Assembly (NCBI GenBank): GCA_934122125.1
Contig: CAKOVW010000029.1
Location: 1-15,379 of the forward strand
DNA length: 15,379 nucleotides
Direction: 5' to 3'
Source: an uncultured Clostridia bacterium
Lineage (GTDB): Bacteria; Bacillota; Clostridia; TANB77; CAG-508
Under the pieces are notes generated by a model. That model searched no databases and was not told where the DNA came from. It saw only the letters and a program-made list of their open reading frames with translations. Position numbers and translations under genes: made by a program. Shown in pieces: positions 13,352 through 15,379 of the stretch (its first letter is position 1; each line of letters starts with the position of its first letter).

Positions 13352-14152
13352 GTGAATCAAATTTTATTTGTACCAGATGATTACAAAAAGAATAATATAA
13401 ATATAATAAAAAAGTATCTAAATTTTGGAGCTCAGCTCAAAAGAAAAAGGTTATTTATATTTCCACTAGTGTTTAGCCTAGCAATAGGAATATCCTCATA
13501 TAAGATATATGCTATGGTTACAGATATGCAAGACACAAAAAATGATAATTATGTTCAAGTTAGTAATACTCAACCAGATAATGTAGAATTAAATAATATT
13601 CAACAAAATATTGAAAATTCTGAAAATAATGTCAATACAAATAATTCAACTAAAAATGAAGAAAACACAATTGATAATACTAAGGAAGAAACAAAAGTTG
13701 CTACTGATTCAAATGCTAAAAAAACAAAAACGGCAACATATAAAGCAAGTAATGGAAAAAGTTATAAAGTAATAGCAACATTAAATATTCCAAGTCTTGG
13801 CATAGAATACCCAGTTTTATCTTCAACATCAGAAGAATTACTAAAAATATCATTAAACAAATATTGGGGAGCCAATCCAAACGAAGTTGGAAATATGTGT
13901 ATTGTAGGACATAACTATGAAGATTCAAGATTTTTTGGAAAATTAAATAAAATAAAAAAAGGAGCAATTGTAAAAATTACAGACTTAAGTGGAAAAACTT
14001 TAGACTATGAAGTGTATGATAGTTATGTTGTAGGTCCATATGATACAGATTGTACCAGTCAATTAACAAATGGAAATACAGAAATAACGTTAATAACTTG
14101 CTATAAAAATGGAACAAAAAGACTTGTAGTAAAAGCAAGAGCTAAAATATAA
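13352..14152 (+). CDS. Sortase (class D-like) transpeptidase
   Basis: The 266-residue membrane enzyme cleaves LPXTG-type signals and joins the protein to the wall. The catalytic triad is visible: His187 in VGHNYED, Cys250 in TLITC, and Arg257 in KRLVV. The layout is a cytoplasmic N-terminus (1-33), one membrane helix (34-54), an Asn/Thr/Glu/Lys-rich linker (about 60-125), then the sortase barrel. The class is not certain, but the TLITC motif and overall pattern fit class D, members of which prefer LPQTG-type signals. The 33-residue cytoplasmic tail and 65-residue linker are longer than usual. The start is GTG behind AAGGAGGG (13338-13345). The LPQTG protein upstream is its likely substrate. 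Confidence 0.9.
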   Translation: MNQILFVPDDYKKNNINIIKKYLNFGAQLKRKRLFIFPLVFSLAIGISSYKIYAMVTDMQDTKNDNYVQVSNTQPDNVELNNIQQNIENSENNVNTNNSTKNEENTIDNTKEETKVATDSNAKKTKTATYKASNGKSYKVIATLNIPSLGIEYPVLSSTSEELLKISLNKYWGANPNEVGNMCIVGHNYEDSRFFGKLNKIKKGAIVKITDLSGKTLDYEVYDSYVVGPYDTDCTSQLTNGNTEITLITCYKNGTKRLVVKARAKI

Positions 14153-14186
14153 GATGTAGTAAAATTTAATGTTTACTACATCTTAT
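14149..14186. terminator. Bidirectional terminator between sortase and UgtP-like gene
   Basis: A perfect 15-bp stem (14149-14163 with 14172-14186) closes an 8-base loop. The flanking T runs are modest on both sides. The sortase TAA (14150-14152) is part of the stem. Confidence 0.7.
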
Positions 14187-14192
14187 TGTGTT

Positions 14193-15317
14193 TTATTTTA
14201 ACAATATATCACAAATTTCTTTAGTAGAGTTCTTTTTAGCAAGTTTAATTGCATTTTCTTTCATATCCATAAGTTTATTTTCATCTTTAAATACTAAATC
14301 AATAATTTCTTCTGGATTATCGCTTGCTTTAAGCCATACACCAACACCTTTTGTTTGTAAAAACTCAGCATTTTCTTCTTCTTGACCAGGTATTGGATTA
14401 ATAATTATCATAGGTAAACCAGAAGCTAAACTTTCAGTTGTTGTAAGACCACCAGGTTTGCTTACTACTAAACAAGATATGCTCATAAGTTCTGGAACTT
14501 TATCAGTAAAACCAAGAACTCTAACTCTACTTTCTGAATTGTTACTCTTAGCCAATTCTTCAAAAGCCTCTTTCATTTTCTCATTTTTGCCGGCAACAGC
14601 AACAATCTGAAAATTAGTAAGTTTTTTAATAAAAGCATCTAGTACTTGAACAGTTCTATCCTTTCCTAGACCAAATTCACCACCACCAAAAAATAGTATT
14701 ACTTTTTTATCAGGATTTAAATTAAACATCTCATAAATTTTAGATTTATCAAAACTTTCAAAAAATCTATCAGACATTGGAATTCCAGTAACATGAATTT
14801 TATTTTCATTTATGCCAAGTTCAACCATATCTTTTTTCATATTATCATTTGAAACAAAAAAATTATCAGTATACTCATTACCAACAAGCCATTGATTATG
14901 AATAGCAAAGTCTGTTAAAATAGTAGCAATTTCACAATCAATTTTACCCTTTTGCTTTAAATAACTTGCCATTTGACTACTAAAAGGGTGTGTAGAAATA
15001 ATTAAATCAGGATTAATTTCGTTAATTAATTTTCCCAATTTTTTAGCCATTAATTTATTACTATCTTTACTAATTTCAGCAAGTAATCCTTTTTGAGAAC
15101 CAGAGTAAACCTTACCCCATAACTTTGGAGCTTTTTTAGCCATTTCTCTATAAGCACCTGTTGTCATTTTTTCTATTGGTTTATTTATGTATTTCATACA
15201 ATCAATCATTTCTGTTTCAACATCTTTATAATTTTCTGTTATATATTTTTGAATAGATTTTGCAGCAGACAGATGACCACCACCATATGAAGCATAAAAA
15301 ATTATAATTTTTCTCAT
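14193..15317 (-). CDS. UgtP/MGDG-synthase-type glycolipid glycosyltransferase
   Basis: The 374-residue protein begins MRKIIIFYASYGGGHLSAAKSI, where the Gly-Gly-Gly-His block marks the MGDG-synthase N-terminal domain, and continues with a GT-B C-terminal domain carrying SKPGGLTTTESLASGLP, the sugar-nucleotide site of glycosyltransferase family 28. The closest known role is that of Bacillus UgtP (YpfP): adding glucose from UDP-glucose to diacylglycerol to make glycolipids, including the lipoteichoic acid anchor. The sugar and number of additions cannot be read here. The start is the ATG at 15317 behind GGAGAAA. A 14-codon upstream extension overlaps the promoter. It is convergent with the sortase gene and is transcribed alone. 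Confidence 0.88.
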   Translation of the reverse strand: MRKIIIFYASYGGGHLSAAKSIQKYITENYKDVETEMIDCMKYINKPIEKMTTGAYREMAKKAPKLWGKVYSGSQKGLLAEISKDSNKLMAKKLGKLINEINPDLIISTHPFSSQMASYLKQKGKIDCEIATILTDFAIHNQWLVGNEYTDNFFVSNDNMKKDMVELGINENKIHVTGIPMSDRFFESFDKSKIYEMFNLNPDKKVILFFGGGEFGLGKDRTVQVLDAFIKKLTNFQIVAVAGKNEKMKEAFEELAKSNNSESRVRVLGFTDKVPELMSISCLVVSKPGGLTTTESLASGLPMIIINPIPGQEEENAEFLQTKGVGVWLKASDNPEEIIDLVFKDENKLMDMKENAIKLAKKNSTKEICDILLK

Positions 15318-15349
15318 AAAATTTGTTTCTCCTTTATTTATTTGAGTCA

Positions 15350-15378
15350 ATTGTATCATATAATATGTAAAATTACAA
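15350..15378 (-). promoter_or_regulatory. Extended -10 promoter of the UgtP-like gene
   Basis: On the minus strand TTGTAA (15378-15373), 17-base spacer, TACAAT (15355-15350) with TGA just before it. The predicted start is near 15343, giving a leader of about 25 bases. Confidence 0.55.
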
Positions 15379-15379
15379 A

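Noticed and set aside
13560..13740. Repeat-like Asn/Thr-rich stretch in the sortase gene
   Set aside because: It is a low-complexity protein linker in frame, with no regular repeat unit. It is not a CRISPR array or DNA tandem repeat.

Overview
The window looks like a chromosomal stretch from a low-GC, spore-forming member of the Clostridia (Firmicutes). The evidence is the very AT-rich coding style with AGA, AAA and ATA codons, strong Shine-Dalgarno sites, some TTG and GTG starts, the spore maturation genes spmA and spmB, Spo0A-box-like motifs, an AbrB-type regulator with a C-terminal Cys pair, and the Firmicutes order tRNA-Ser / SRP RNA / dnaX / ybaB / recR. The species cannot be read from the sequence. 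An uncultured gut clostridium is an inference only.

Region 1 (1-2767): a cluster of palindromes ending in a terminator, then a forward run murA - walJ (yycJ) - rlmH, covering peptidoglycan precursor synthesis, a wall-linked metallo-hydrolase and a 23S rRNA methyltransferase. It is followed by a 330-base gap (2768-3099) holding a nested inverted-repeat structure. Region 2 (3100-4683): spmA-spmB on the minus strand, divergent from an abrB-like gene. Tandem Spo0A-box-like motifs lie on both sides of the shared intergenic region. Region 3 (4717-6657): rsmI and a trmN6-like gene on the minus strand, both base or ribose methyltransferases of stable RNA, separated by a 370-base gap with two terminators and a possible gene remnant. 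Region 4 (6706-8186): tRNA-Arg(CCT), tadA, tRNA-Ser(CGA) and an unrecognised membrane-anchored protein.

Region 5 (8190-11181): SRP RNA with a strong promoter, then a second and very well-formed structured RNA candidate (about 8402-8552) that I cannot assign to a family, then the replication and repair operon dnaX - ybaB - recR, closed by a bidirectional terminator. Region 6 (11172-14191): an XRE repressor divergent from a three-gene run: a small DUF4870/Tic20-like membrane protein, an LPQTG surface protein with a Big_2-type domain, and a class D-like sortase. This looks like a self-contained surface display module. Region 7 (14193-15378): a UgtP/MGDG-synthase-type glycolipid glycosyltransferase on the minus strand with its own promoter.

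The most interesting parts are the unassigned RNA in front of dnaX, the sortase/substrate module with its regulator, the double Spo0A-box arrangement between spmA and abrB, and the nested hairpin element after rlmH. No phage, insertion sequence or CRISPR array is visible. All assignments come from reading the sequence and from remembered family features. No search was run.
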